Below, piece after piece: positions 22,904-33,760 of a DNA stretch of 64,000 nucleotides. Both the position numbers and the translations under genes were made by a program. The DNA is taken from assembly GCA_022496185.1 (NCBI GenBank), contig WTXG01000008.1, positions 558,001 through 622,000 of the forward strand, in the 5' to 3' direction. Positions within the stretch are counted from its first letter, which is position 1, and every line of letters begins with the position of its first letter. Origin of the DNA: Multifurca ochricompacta (lineage: Eukaryota; Basidiomycota; Agaricomycetes; Russulales; Russulaceae). The notes under the pieces are model-generated. The model ran no database searches. It was not told the origin of the DNA and worked only from the letters and a program-made list of their open reading frames with translations.

Positions 22904-25900
22904 TCACTCGCCACGAATGACGGATAGTTCGACCTTCTTCAATAGCCCCTTCAATGTGTTACTACTCCTGTTGCAATTTGCTTGCAACCACGCTTCCATC
23001 TCAGCCCGCAGCAATATGAGAATCTCTGATACGGGTAACGCGCTGTTGGGATGGACAAGACTCGGGTTGAGTAGGACGTCAAACAAGCGGGTCCACAGGT
23101 CAGTCTGCCAATATCGCTTGAACGGCGTCGTGAGCTTGTACCTTGGTTCGTTGTGCTGCTGCTCGCCGATCTGCTGCGGTTTGACGCGCACAATTGAGGA
23201 TGCCTCAATGTACTTGCCGTAAAGCATGCAGTACACAATCCCAGCGAGGCCAAAGTAGTCCGCTTGATACGTCCATGGTTGACCCTCGCGCATCTCGACG
23301 CAGTCGCGCGCATCAGTTGCCCATTCGGCAATGAAAGTCTGCCCGCGTGGGAACATAGGCGTATCGATGGCGCGTCCAAAGTCTATCAACTTGATGCCCT
23401 TGTTGCGCCACCCACCTGCGCCTGCGGGGTCATATTGCGCCGCCCAGGCGGACGCACCACCGGGCACGTCCTCGAGACGCACGAGGCAGTTGTCGATTTT
23501 GAGGTCCCCGTGGATGATCCCTTTACTGTGCAAGCCCTCGAGCAGGCGTAGGAGCTCAACTGTGAAGAATGTCACGAGTAGCTCGTCCAGGCATGCACCT
23601 GGCTGCGATACCCCAGCTGGTCCCGCACCATTGATGATGTCGAGAAGTGAGCCCTGCGTGCAGAGGTCAAGGACAAGGAAACTTTCGTCACGGAAGGTGT
23701 ACAAGGCTTGCGGGTGGATGACTGACGATCGAAGACGCGCAGGTAGGCTAGCGTGGACCTTGCGCAGCATACGGAATTCCCATTCGTTTTGCGGTTTGAC
23801 AACCTTAATCGCAACTCGGCGCGATTCCTCATTCTCGTCGTCGTCTTCTCTTCATCATCATCATCTTCATCCTCACTTTGGCCCAACAACTTTGCCTGCA
23901 AATACAGCCCCGAAGCCCCCCTCACCAAGCTTCTCGTACACATCGAAATGCATGTCACCGAGCTGCAGGGGAAATATTTGTCCGTGGTTTAGTGAGCGGC
24001 TAGACATTCCGTGGCCTTCATCTGTTTGCGACCGAATTTCTGCAAGTCGTCCAGGAGCTGAGCATCTCGAGGTGTATGATAATGTTCGGGATCCGCTGGA
24101 AGGAGAGAGAGCAGCGTCGAAATAATTTGATGATCAAATGGATTGCATGGATTTGGCGGGTTAAAGGTAGACGCGACAAACTTATCGTCAGACAAGTTAA
24201 GCGTGCCGGTCTTCTCCTCCACTAATGTCGTAACGGCCTGCAACTCGAGATCTTTCTTTTCCTTGTTGAGACTCGGGATTGTGTGCCCGTCTGACAGACG
24301 GAACGGCGGTGGCCTGGAAGACATGGACTCTTCGGATGAAACTGAAGACGTTTCGTCGTCCCCAGAATGTAGGATGGGACGAGAGTTGACCACCTGCTGC
24401 TCGCTCATGAAGACGTTATCTCGTCGGACTTCAGCCGCTAATTTCTCAGCAGCCTCAACAGCGTCAGGCTGCCCGAATGGCCTTTCCCCCAAGGCTGAGA
24501 TGTCGCTGTCTGTAACAGAGAAACGGCCGGTAGAAGTGTATTCCAGTGTTCGTTCGGCTATGGGTGTCATGACATTGAATTGGCCAAATCGTCCGCCAAA
24601 TGGGGCATTTTGAGCTGATTCAAAATCTTCGAGGTCTTCTTCGTAATCCATAGTGGGGTTGGGTTGTGCGTCTCGGCCATCGTGGTCTTCCTCATCCTCA
24701 TCGTCAGACAGTACTTCCAGTGCTTCTTCTTCTGTTCGCTGAGGCACGAATACCCCGAGCGGCGGGCGACTACACAATGCAGGACGAGGGGGGGCGGTAG
24801 ACGGGTCATCAACGAAGGGAGGGGGGAAGCTACCAGGCTTCGAAAACACCGATTTTTTTTCTGGTGGACGGCTAAAAACCTTGAAAGGAGGCTGAACGTC
24901 TCCAAGAAGTGTGAGTTTTTGAGAGTTCAGCTGGGGGGGGCCATTCTCGCCTACCGCCTGGAAGACTTGCCCTTCCGATTGAGGTGATTGACCGGTTGAT
25001 TGCCTGATCTCCTCTTTTGTGACCGGTGTGAAAACTTTAGAAAAGACATTCAGCGCAGCACCCCCACTGCCCTTCGGCGGAGGTACGGATGTGGCAGCCC
25101 CGATATCCTTGGAGGCCAGGGCTCGCCGCCCAGGTGCGGGCGCAGGTGCGGATGTTGGCGTTCGCGCTTGAAGAGTAGCATCGACAAAAGGTTTGAACTT
25201 CATTTAGCATGATCAATTTGGGTCGGTGAATAGAAAAAATAAAAAAGGATACTTTTGGCGGAGCAGCGTTCTCTTTGCGACGACCAGCATTCTCATCTAC
25301 GAAAGGGGTGAAACCTAGAAAAAAAAATAGTATAAGTGGGGTGGAAATGATATTGAACTCAGGCCGTACTTGGGATTACCGCCGCGGAACTATTGGGTTT
25401 CTCAACCGAAGCCGGCCGGGTTTGGAGGAGCAGACTGAGAGGTGTCACAGGTTCGACAGCGCGTACTGGAGCATGCTTAGTCCCAGGCATAGTAGAAAAG
25501 CGTGTAGATTTCTCAGGTGAGTTGTACATGCCAAAGACGTCTGCAAGGGCTGCTTTCGTATTAATGGTGACAGTCGGCTCTCCCCCAGCAAGGCTCCTCC
25601 GAGCAGTGTAGCTACGAGTGTTCCTACTCCCATCATCGTTAAAGTTGACTCTGGTTGTTGAGGGATTCTCGCGAGGGAGCTCAGAAGCGGGTGGCTGGCC
25701 CCACTTCTTGCCTAGGAGGCCCATAGAACGCGCGCGAGCTTCGGGCATACTGTACTCCCCTCCCTCTTCTGTAAACAGTAAATTAAGATGAAGTCGCAGC
25801 TTTTCAGGACGTTTTCCTGCTAGGGGAGGGGCGAGCATGTGAAAGTAGCGATTATGAGAATAAGATGCTGAAGATAAGGACGGTGGCGAGGGGTCCTGGG

Positions 25901-26614
25901 AAGGGGTAGAGGTGGGTTTAGGTTGAGCTTGTGCTGTTACGCTGGTAGGGTTATCGTAGTTCCTGAGTGGTTGCCGGCGCAGTAAATCAGCTTCTGATGT
26001 ACCTTTAGCCTTGGGTAAGGCGACAGGCGCAGCGGGTGGTGGCATGGGCGGTTTCGAGGATGTTCTCCGACGAAATTCATCGTATCTCTTCTTCAAACGA
26101 TCCACTGGTCGCGCCTTACGTTGTATCCCGGCGCGATATACTTCATCTGCAGCGGAATAACTTTGACGGTGTGAGTGTGCTGATGATATGTGAAAATTGT
26201 GTCCGCACCGGCCATCTCTCTCCAGCGTTAAAGCATAATCTTCAAAGAGAAGTGCATAAACAGTTCCAATCCCATTGGTGAGTATAAATTTGTACACCAC
26301 CCTGGGTGGTCCACAAGGGAAGCATAGAGTGTCCAAAGCTTGAGGTACCTCAGATCGCTCTTATAACTGGAGTCATCTTTATACCTTCTCGTAGCTTCCT
26401 CTAATAACTCGATAAGGCCGGATGATGCAAGGTGTTCGCGCGGGTATTTATCAAAGATCCACATCACGAACCGGTCGTATAACTCCAGTGGATCATCTGC
26501 CTCGTCGATTTCTGAGGTGATCTGTGAGCGTAATTTTAGACTTTCAGCATTAAGGGTATCTAGTGATGGCTGTCCATTCGCCGATGAGGAAGACGGTAAA
26601 CGAGAACGAGACAT
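22904..26614 (-). CDS. BUB1: Spindle checkpoint kinase Bub1 (Mad3/Bub1 family)
   Basis: Kinetochore checkpoint kinase. The ATG at 26614 (MSRSRLPSS) precedes the Mad3/BUB1 homology (TPR) region: DDPLELYDRFVMWIFDKYP, YKSDLRYLKLWTLYASLVD, IGTVYALLFEDYALTLERDG, then VYRAGIQRKARPVDRLKKRY. Downstream is TKAALADVFGMYNSP, matching the Bub1 CD1 (Mad1-binding) motif, and a KEN box in GRRKENAAP (25268-25276). A long disordered acidic middle leads to the kinase: glycine loop LGEGGFGAVFAG, VAIKVV lysine, HGDLKIDN catalytic loop (HGD rather than HRD, usual for Bub1), and LIDFGRAID. The C-terminal lobe ends at the stop 22904-22906. Between the glycine loop and VAIK lies a GAT/GAC run in which the main frame has several TGA codons (about 23835-23878). 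A splicing or base-call problem there is likely. Confidence 0.9.
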
Positions 26615-26974
26615 GACAACTGCGTGTATCAAAAAGCAGACTTGAGAGAGGTTCAATCCATGTTTATTATTGTTGACGCGTCTTTCACGCGCCGCACACA
26701 TGCGATCACATGACCTAGTTTGAGCTCGAGCTAAGGCTTCATCTCTGCGTATTTCTCACAAGATAAGATAGACAAGTATTAATTCGATGCTCGACGCGAC
26801 TATTCTGTCGAGATGGCCAAGAAGGTGGTCGACATGAGCATCGTCGAATAATCAGATCCTGGGATTGGATGGCGCAATAAAAGTGTAATGACGCGAATGG
26901 CCACAAAGCCGAGCTCTTCACGGAAGTTCAGATTTGAGACTGGAGAAAGTTCAAACAAAACTCACAAGTAGTAA

Positions 26975-27563
26975 TTATGTACCCGCCAGTCCGTTGAGAG
27001 GTTGTTGGAGGAGCTCACTCAGTAACTCGGCCACTTTGGCTTTCGCTTCCGCCATTTCTTGTAAGGTGGTCGCAAGCTCTGCATCCCGTCTTTCGACAAT
27101 TTGTGCTTCGTCGGATAAAAGCAATTGCAGTTTCATAGAATGGACTATGGAGAGTAGGGAATTGGCAGCCTTAATCTAGACAGAAGCTTCAGAATTCAGA
27201 GCGCGAGGGCGGAACGAGGACCACTGTGCCATGGACTCTGCGCGGAACTGAGCCTGGAAAGTCTCCTGCGCAATTTTGAATTTATCTTTATTGTTTATCT
27301 AACCACGCAACAAGGCAACGAAGTGAAGAAGGTTCAGAAAACACGCTACAGAGACTTACTGAAGCGAGGTTCACTAAATCGACCATGCCATCAGCAAGTG
27401 TCTCTATCTCGACATCGACTCTCTTATTCCATTCTTCCTCAACGGCATCTAAGTATTCAGAGGAGGTTTGATCGACAACTGGAGGCGCTGAGCCTTGTAG
27501 AACAAGATTTGCAGTTGGAAGCTTTGAAGGACGTGAAACATCAGACTGAGGTAAATCGGACAT
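26975..27563 (-). CDS. MED22: Mediator complex subunit 22 (Srb6/Surf5)
   Basis: Small head-module subunit of Mediator, which links activators to RNA polymerase II. The ATG at 27563 opens exon 1, with SEYLDAVEEEWNKRVDVEI and TLADGMVDLVNLAS ending at a clean GTAAGT. Exon 2 reads INNKDKFKIAQETFQAQFRA-ESM. Exon 3 starts IKAANSLLSIVHSMKLQLLL and ends in the helix VAELLSELLQQPLNGLAGT. This is the usual Med22 order and length (about 140 residues). The boundary after ESM has no GT in the right phase; a GC donor (ATG/GCACAG) with the acceptor TCTAG would keep the frame. It is head to head with Mgm1, with only 116 bp between start codons. Confidence 0.85.
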
Positions 27564-27679
27564 TACAAGAGCCGAGCCTCACTCACTCCTCGCTTTCCTC
27601 ATATTCCGGTTAGCTGGCGGCTGGCGGCGCGCTCTACGCGCTCTACCACATTTCTCTCTTTTCTGTTTTGTCTGCTATC
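27564..27679. promoter_or_regulatory. Short bidirectional promoter, MED22 / MGM1
   Basis: Only 116 bp separate the two start codons, so both 5' UTRs and the core promoters must fit here. No TATA box is visible; CT-rich segments precede the MGM1 start. Confidence 0.6.
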
Positions 27680-30663
27680 ATGTCTTTCCCTAATTTTCGC
27701 TCTCTTTCTGCCCAGAAAACCGTTACATATGGTCTGAATGCTTCGCGAAGACCTGTTGACAGTGTCAGGTCTGCACATAGGCAGTTCACCACGATCATGA
27801 TGCAACATCCGACTCGTCTTCGCTCCCGTCATGCCTCCTCTGTCGCTCCTTTCCGCCGCGTCAACTCGCGTGCTCTGTCCTATGCGTCAATACCCAGGTT
27901 CGTAGCGAGGGCATTTAGGGTTCCGATCGCGGGTGCTACTATTGGTGCCGGAGGATATACATATGCGAACTATAAGTTTGAAGGTGAGTTGACTGTCTTT
28001 GTCACCCTGTAACTTAGCAAAGTCTTCCTCCAGAGTTCAGGAAAAAGTCAGAAGGTTGGATATCTTCGGTTCGGGATACCGCCACGGATATCTTTGACAC
28101 AGCGTCTGATGGGATCAAGTCCGTGTCAAAACGAGTTCAGGGTGCGAACCTACCCGCGTTGGAAGCCCCACAATTTCTCAAAGACTTGTTCTCCACCAAG
28201 GTCGACTCCCACACTCACAATGAAGACGACCAAAATAACGAGAGACGTGGGGCTTCAGGTACAAAAGGTCGTCCAGATGGTGAAGACGCCGCGATAGCCG
28301 CATTAGTGGCCGCTACTATGTCGTCTCCCTTGAGTTCTACTGATGATATCAACGATTCACCTATCGACTCTCGGCAGAACGGTCTTATGCATCTGACTAA
28401 GAAGCTCATAGAAATTAGGAGCATGTTACTCAGCATTGATCAAAGTGACACGCTGAAGCTACCAAGTATCGTCGTCATCGGTAGCCAGAGTTCCGGCAAG
28501 AGTTCCGTCTTGGAAGCAATTGTTGGACACGAGTTTCTCCCAAAGTGAGCCTTCCCTTATTTCCCTGCCTCCATTTGCATCTCACTGTTCTGCAAGGGGG
28601 AATAACATGGTCACGCGTCGCCCTATTGAGCTGACTCTCATCCATACTCCCACCGGCACGAACGGACAGACAGTCGAATACGGTGAATTCCCTTCCCTTG
28701 GCCTGGGCAAGATCACGGATTTCTCCCAAATTCAAAAAACGTTGACCGACCTCAACCTTGCTGTCCCAGCTTCGGAAGCTGTCTCAGATGAGCCAATCGA
28801 GCTCCGGATATACAGTTCAAACGTCCCAGACCTCACTCTTATCGACCTTCCAGGATATGTACAAATTTCGTCTATGGACCAGCCCGAAACGTTGAAGGAG
28901 AAGATTTCTGCGCTCTGTGAGAAGTACATTCGCGAACCAAATATTGTCCTTGCTGTCTGTGCCGCCGACGTGGACCTTGCAAACTCCCCCGCTCTTAGGG
29001 CGAGCAGAAAGTTTGATCCTCTGGGTCTGCGGACCCTTGGCGTCATCACGAAGATGGACCTCGTGCCTCCAGAGCAAGGTTCAACGATTTTGTCTGGCAA
29101 TCGCTATCCATTGCATCTCGGTTACGTTGGCGTTGTCTGTAAACCCTCGGGGAAGAAAGTCCACCGTGAGACTCTGAATGTCGCTGCGCGACGCGGTGAC
29201 GAGTACTTCCGAGACAACCGAGAGCATTTCTACAGCGCATCGTCCCTCATGGTGGGTACGGATACTCTCAAAAAGCGCCTCATGGAAGTTCTCGAGTCGT
29301 CCATGGCCTCGTCACTCCACGGCATCACAAACGCGGTGCAACTAGAGCTTGAGGAGGCCCAGTACCAGTTTAAGGTACAGTACAATGACCGGCGGGTCTC
29401 CCCGGAATCCTACGTCGCGGAGACGATCGACACCCTCAAAGGGCGCTTCAAAGAATTTATGACTCAGTTCCGCAAGCCCGCGGTGCGCGCGAAACTCAAG
29501 AGCATGCTTGATGAGCGTGTCATGGATGTTCTCGAGCAATTGTACTGGAGTGACAAGCGCGTTGGCGAATTCACTGCCCTCGGAGAAGATAAACGTCTGA
29601 AACCAGACGACGTCGAGCCATACTGGAAGTACAAGCTTGAGGCTGCATCGTCATTACTCACTAAGTCAGGAGTTGGGCGTGATGCGACGCTTCTTGTAGC
29701 AGACGGTTTGCGCACACTCATTGACAGCATAGCAGCCGGCGAACCGTTCAACTTTCACCCCCGTGCTAGCGAGCGTTTGGTACAATTCGCACATATGATT
29801 TTGCGCGATCGCATCCCCCTTACATCAGACCAAGTTGAAAACTGCATCAAACCATACAAGTACGAAGTAGAGGTGGATGAGCGAGAGTGGGAGATTGGCC
29901 GGAATGAAGCTATCAAACTTTTTGAGCGCGAACTCACTATGTGTGAGGAGAAGATCAAGGAGATTCGAAAGAAGGTCGGCGGCAGCCGGAGCCTCAATAA
30001 CTTGATGTACTATGTCCGAGATCTCGAGGAGAAGGAGCAGGAAAGGAAAAAACGACGCACTGCCCAAATGACAGCTGGCGAAGAGATCGCGGACACTCCA
30101 CTAGAAGAGTCATACAAATACCCTGCCGCACAACTCGTAGATGGTACGCTTTCGTTACACGATCCCTATTGATTCTTTTTGATCGTCCCTTAGCGCGCCA
30201 TGCTGCTCTATACTCTGGTCGGTTGAGCATCCTCAAGCTCCGTCTTGCAGCTCTTAGATCGAAGAGGTGTAAATCAGGCCCCGAAAGCGACTTGCTGTGT
30301 CCGGAAGCTTTCTTAAACGTTGTCGCAGATAAGCTCGCCTATACTTCATCCATGTTCATCAACATCGAATTGCTCGACCAGTTCTTCTACCAGTTCCCTA
30401 GGGAGATTGACTCGCGATTACTTTACGACCTCGACCGTAAGGAGATTGTCGATTTTGCCAGGGAAAATCCAACAATACGGCAGCACCTGGATCTGCAGGA
30501 CCGGAAGGACAAGTTAGAGGAGGTTAGTTATATCCTCTTTCTGAACGAACAGTCTATAACGCGTTTCCAGGTCATGAAGCGGCTCAACAGCTTGTCTATT
30601 CTTCGTACAGACGTACAGGCTACGCCCCGGCGACCGCGTGGTCTATTTAGTGGGATGTTTTAA
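27680..30663 (+). CDS. MGM1: Mitochondrial dynamin-like GTPase Mgm1/OPA1
   Basis: Inner-membrane fusion GTPase. The ATG at 27680 starts an Arg/Ser-rich mitochondrial presequence, then a transmembrane segment ([18 protein letters not shown]) split from the matrix-to-space part by the first intron. A second weakly hydrophobic stretch, [14 protein letters not shown], lies where rhomboid cleavage yields the short form in yeast. The GTPase domain has P-loop GSQSSGKSS, switch-1 [14 protein letters not shown], and TKMD. Middle and GED-like parts follow, with [34 protein letters not shown] and FYQFPREID, then [20 protein letters not shown]. The protein ends GLFSGMF. Four introns of about 50 nt can be read. 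All GTP-binding motifs are intact. Confidence 0.93.
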
Positions 30664-30886
30664 TTGCGTTTTTCTTTTCTTTCTTTTTGTTTTACACATA
30701 CGACGTTCTCTCCTCTCACTCTCAATCTCACTTACCTATATCACGTGTACGCATAATCACAACTCAACTGAGCTCAGATATCACATGGGAGTTTGGTGAT
30801 TTGGCTTATTTACCGAGCCGAGTGTTGTTCAGATTTGGAATGTAACGCGTCAGGTACTGCCATCGCCATCCCCACCCAGCCACCCC

Positions 30887-30919
30887 CACACACACGCACA
30901 CACACACGCACACACACAC
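30887..30919. repeat. (CA)n-type microsatellite
   Basis: CACA units interrupted by three G substitutions, about 70 bp upstream of the SCP2 start codon, in its promoter or 5' UTR. Confidence 0.9.
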
Positions 30920-30988
30920 TACAGTTCTTCAGCTCAGCCACAACAACAGCAGAATCACTACCATCATCATCGTCATCTCATACCCATC

Positions 30989-31566
30989 ATGTCCGACGTC
31001 AAGGTGGAAGGTTACAAGGTGACTAGCTTCACGTCATTGATCTAACAGGGAGTCCTGGGAGACCTACACTTTATTTTGTAGACCTCGGAGATCCTGGCCA
31101 CGCTGGCTCAAGTCTTCGAAGCATACAACGACGAGGAGAAGGCGTCACAGCTGAAGAAGGTGACCGCTCTAATTCTACTGCCCATTCCTGAAGGTATTCC
31201 TTACTTGACCCTCACAGAACAACGGTATCTTCGAATTCAAAGTCAAGAACGCCGCCGGAAAAGAAGCGTCGTGGACTATTGACCTCAAGAAGACAGGTGC
31301 AGTGAAAAAGGAGAAGCGAAATTGTTGGGGTTGAAACCGGATGTGACGATCATCCTGTCCGACGAGACCTTTGTTGAAATTGCGAACGGCAAGACAACAG
31401 GACAGAAAGCGTTCATGACTGGAGCCTTAAAGACGAAAGGAAATATGATGCTTGCAACGAAACTAGATGGCGTCCTCAAGGTATGCTGGCCCTCGATTTA
31501 TCTCATAGTCATGAGAGTTAACACTCGGATTTGTATCAGAGTACGAGAGGTAAAGCGAAGCTGTGA
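30989..31566 (+). CDS. SCP-2 sterol/lipid carrier domain protein with peroxisomal PTS1
   Basis: A single SCP2 domain of about 130 residues. Exons read MSDVKVEGYK/TSEILATLAQVFEAYNDEE, then NNGIFEFKVKNAAGKEASW, LLGLKPDVTIILSDETFVEI, ANGKTTGQKAFMTGALK and GNMMLATKLDGVLK. The last short exon codes STRGKAKL-stop. The final AKL is a PTS1-type peroxisome import signal, fitting SCP2-like lipid carriers of peroxisomal beta-oxidation. At 31305-31311 the frame breaks within GTGAAAAAGGAG: one more G would give AVKKGEAKLLGL, the natural sequence; as written a stop follows. I read this as a base missing from a homopolymer. The lipid bound is unknown. Confidence 0.85.
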
Positions 31567-31914
31567 ACTTGTTTAATTGGTTGTGATTTCGTATAACTAA
31601 CTGAAGCAAGCTAATGGTGTTTTAATTACATGGTACGGTTAGAATAATGGGAATGAGAATGAGATTAAAATGACTGTCGCGTCGTTGGTGTCGTGTCGCG
31701 CGTGTCGCCCAACGCCCAACGCCCAACGCCCAACTTAGCTGACAAATGAAGCGAATTGTGTACGCATGTGTGCATGTATGCGTATTGGTGGTGATTGTAT
31801 GCTGCTAACTGCATAGCGGCCCCTGGCCTCCTCTCGCATCCGCCCACTCGACAACGAACGAGTATATTTATCATCTATCACCTATCATCTATCATACTAT
31901 CTTTTCCTGAATCC
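31567..31914. other. Intergenic SCP2 - Maf1
   Basis: 348 bp with a 7-bp minisatellite at 31707-31734 and a tract of ATCTATC words just before the Maf1 start. No gene seen. Confidence 0.4.
31707..31734. repeat. 7-bp minisatellite GCCCAAC x4
   Basis: Four perfect copies in the region upstream of Maf1. Confidence 0.9.
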
Positions 31915-32976
31915 ATGAAATACATCGAAATACCTAATCTCTCTCGCCTCGCTCAAGCTCTCACTCATGAAGGTCCTGAATGCTCCGTCCATACGCGAAT
32001 AGAGGCATATAGCTGTAAGAACATCAAGAGGGATAAGAAACTCTTCAAATCCCTGGAGAGTGCATACAATGAGGATGTATCTCACTCCCCACCGGTCCCC
32101 TCCTTTATCGCTCTCGACCGAGAGGCCGAAGTGACCCCCTTTGGCCCTATGGACAAACATTCATCACGCAAGACGCTCTACTTGCTCATCGCCACGCTCA
32201 ACGTCGCATTCCCAGATCACGAATTCTCTGACGTCAAGCCCGCACATTTCCACAAAGAGCAGAGTGGGGCAAGCGTCCTCAACGCTCTTAGCACAACCTT
32301 GGTCGCCCCACACCGCGCTGGCATCCGCGCACCACGGACTTATTCATCGTACCCACCTACCTCGGTCGACTTCTTTCCATCCTCCTTGCCCACATCTTCG
32401 TCACCTGTGCAACCCCTTCCTAGTCCTTACGCCCCTCCAAAAATCATATCTGGCACACACCCGACGCTTTACCGCGCACTCGATGATGTGATTGGGCTCA
32501 CAGAATGCGAGGTCTTCTCCTATGTGCCTGACATCGAGTCCGACCCGCACGCGAGTGACTTTTCGGATGATGAGGATGACATCAAGTCTGTCGGCGACTC
32601 CGACTCATCCGAAGATTCCGGTGACGAGCCCTTTGCGTTTGACGACTATGACATCGACGAGGCTACACCAGTTCACCGCCCGGCATCCGGGGGTCGATTA
32701 CGCGCCTTCGTCGACGACGATTTGCATACGCACGCTGTATTGCGCCGCCGCGGCGCATTATTATGGAGTTCGCATTGGTTCTTCTTCAATCGGAGATTGA
32801 AGCGAATATTGTTCGTCTCTGTCTGGGCGCGCTCCCGGGGCATGACGAGGTGGGGTGACGAAGACTTTGATGATAGTCCTGAGAAACTCCAATCAATATC
32901 CGGGGAGCGATTCTTTGGCTGGGAGGGTGCTATTGGCTCAGGTGCCCGAGCGATGGGTCTCCGTGCGGCGGTCTGA
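31915..32976 (+). CDS. MAF1: Maf1, repressor of RNA polymerase III
   Basis: A 354-residue protein read in a single open frame. MKYIEIPNLSRLAQAL opens the A box (the ATG at 31915 is preferred because this is the family's normal start). RIEAYSCKNIKRDKKLFKSL follows. After a spacer come SSRKTLYLLIATLNVAFPDH and DFSDVKPAHF-type sequence (EFSDVKPAHFHKE). A Ser/Pro-rich insert precedes LYRALDDVIGLTECEVFSYV and an acidic stretch. The B/C box region ends LLWSSHWFFFNRRLKRILF. Maf1 binds Pol III and, when dephosphorylated on stress, moves to the nucleus and shuts down tRNA and 5S transcription. PP2A is the phosphatase acting on Maf1 in yeast; a PP2A catalytic gene lies 3.1 kb away, though this is probably coincidence. 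Confidence 0.93.
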   Translation: MKYIEIPNLSRLAQALTHEGPECSVHTRIEAYSCKNIKRDKKLFKSLESAYNEDVSHSPPVPSFIALDREAEVTPFGPMDKHSSRKTLYLLIATLNVAFPDHEFSDVKPAHFHKEQSGASVLNALSTTLVAPHRAGIRAPRTYSSYPPTSVDFFPSSLPTSSSPVQPLPSPYAPPKIISGTHPTLYRALDDVIGLTECEVFSYVPDIESDPHASDFSDDEDDIKSVGDSDSSEDSGDEPFAFDDYDIDEATPVHRPASGGRLRAFVDDDLHTHAVLRRRGALLWSSHWFFFNRRLKRILFVSVWARSRGMTRWGDEDFDDSPEKLQSISGERFFGWEGAIGSGARAMGLRAAV

Positions 32977-33760
32977 TGACTGGTTTTGGTCAGTCTCCCG
33001 AATCCCATTCATTCCCTTTGCGCCCCCACTCACCGTTTTTTTGACCAACGAATGTAGTCCGTTTCTTCTTCAAGCCTCTGCTTTCTTGTTCATACCTGCC
33101 TTGTTTCCGTATTTATACTCCATCTATGTCTATTTTTTTTGGATGTTTCATTCCTGCTTCCACGAACTCTATATCTGCTCGTCTCGTCTACCTTATTCGC
33201 TCGGTGATTTCTCTTTTCTTGGAGATAGGAATACTGTAGTAATTTACGGCTCGTGGACCCGAGAATTTGCTGCGCTCCACCTTCCACATTTCTTGATGTT
33301 GGTGATAATATGCTATTAGTTAGGCCAATACCTAAAGAGCCCAGCTAAGGACCAAAACGAATGTGGAAAAAAAAAAAAGAATTCACAGGAGAACGCGGGA
33401 CGGGTTGAATTTTAACAGGTCCTTAGGTTTTGCAGAATATCAGGTTCTGAAGATACCTAGCCGGCACTCATCACCAAAACAAATAGAAACTGGGGGTGTT
33501 CGAGTACTGTGGAATGGGAGAATGCGAGTGACTCGGACTCGCACACGACTGAGGCTACCTCTCTGAGAGCAGGAGCAGGATTCCACTACCAAGACCTATC
33601 GCGAATGTAGTGGGTGTTGACGAATAAAACCAGAATCAAAAAGAATCATGAACCTGACCATCGATGACTCTTAAGAGCCGGTGATGACTAAAAACGCGAC
33701 ACGCGGTAAGAAATACTTCTTCAATATCTATTATTTGCTTTTCTATATCGTACAAATTCC
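32977..33760. other. Intergenic between convergent Maf1 and CCT5 genes
   Basis: 784 bp. The first part is T-rich and includes a T8 run; A12 occurs near 33367. Open frames here are short and without recognisable motifs. Probably 3' UTRs plus spacer. Confidence 0.4.

Noticed and set aside
23830..23885. TGA codons in Bub1 read as selenocysteine or recoding
   Set aside because: The TGAs lie in a simple GAT repeat with no conserved Cys/Sec position; a base error or splicing is far simpler.
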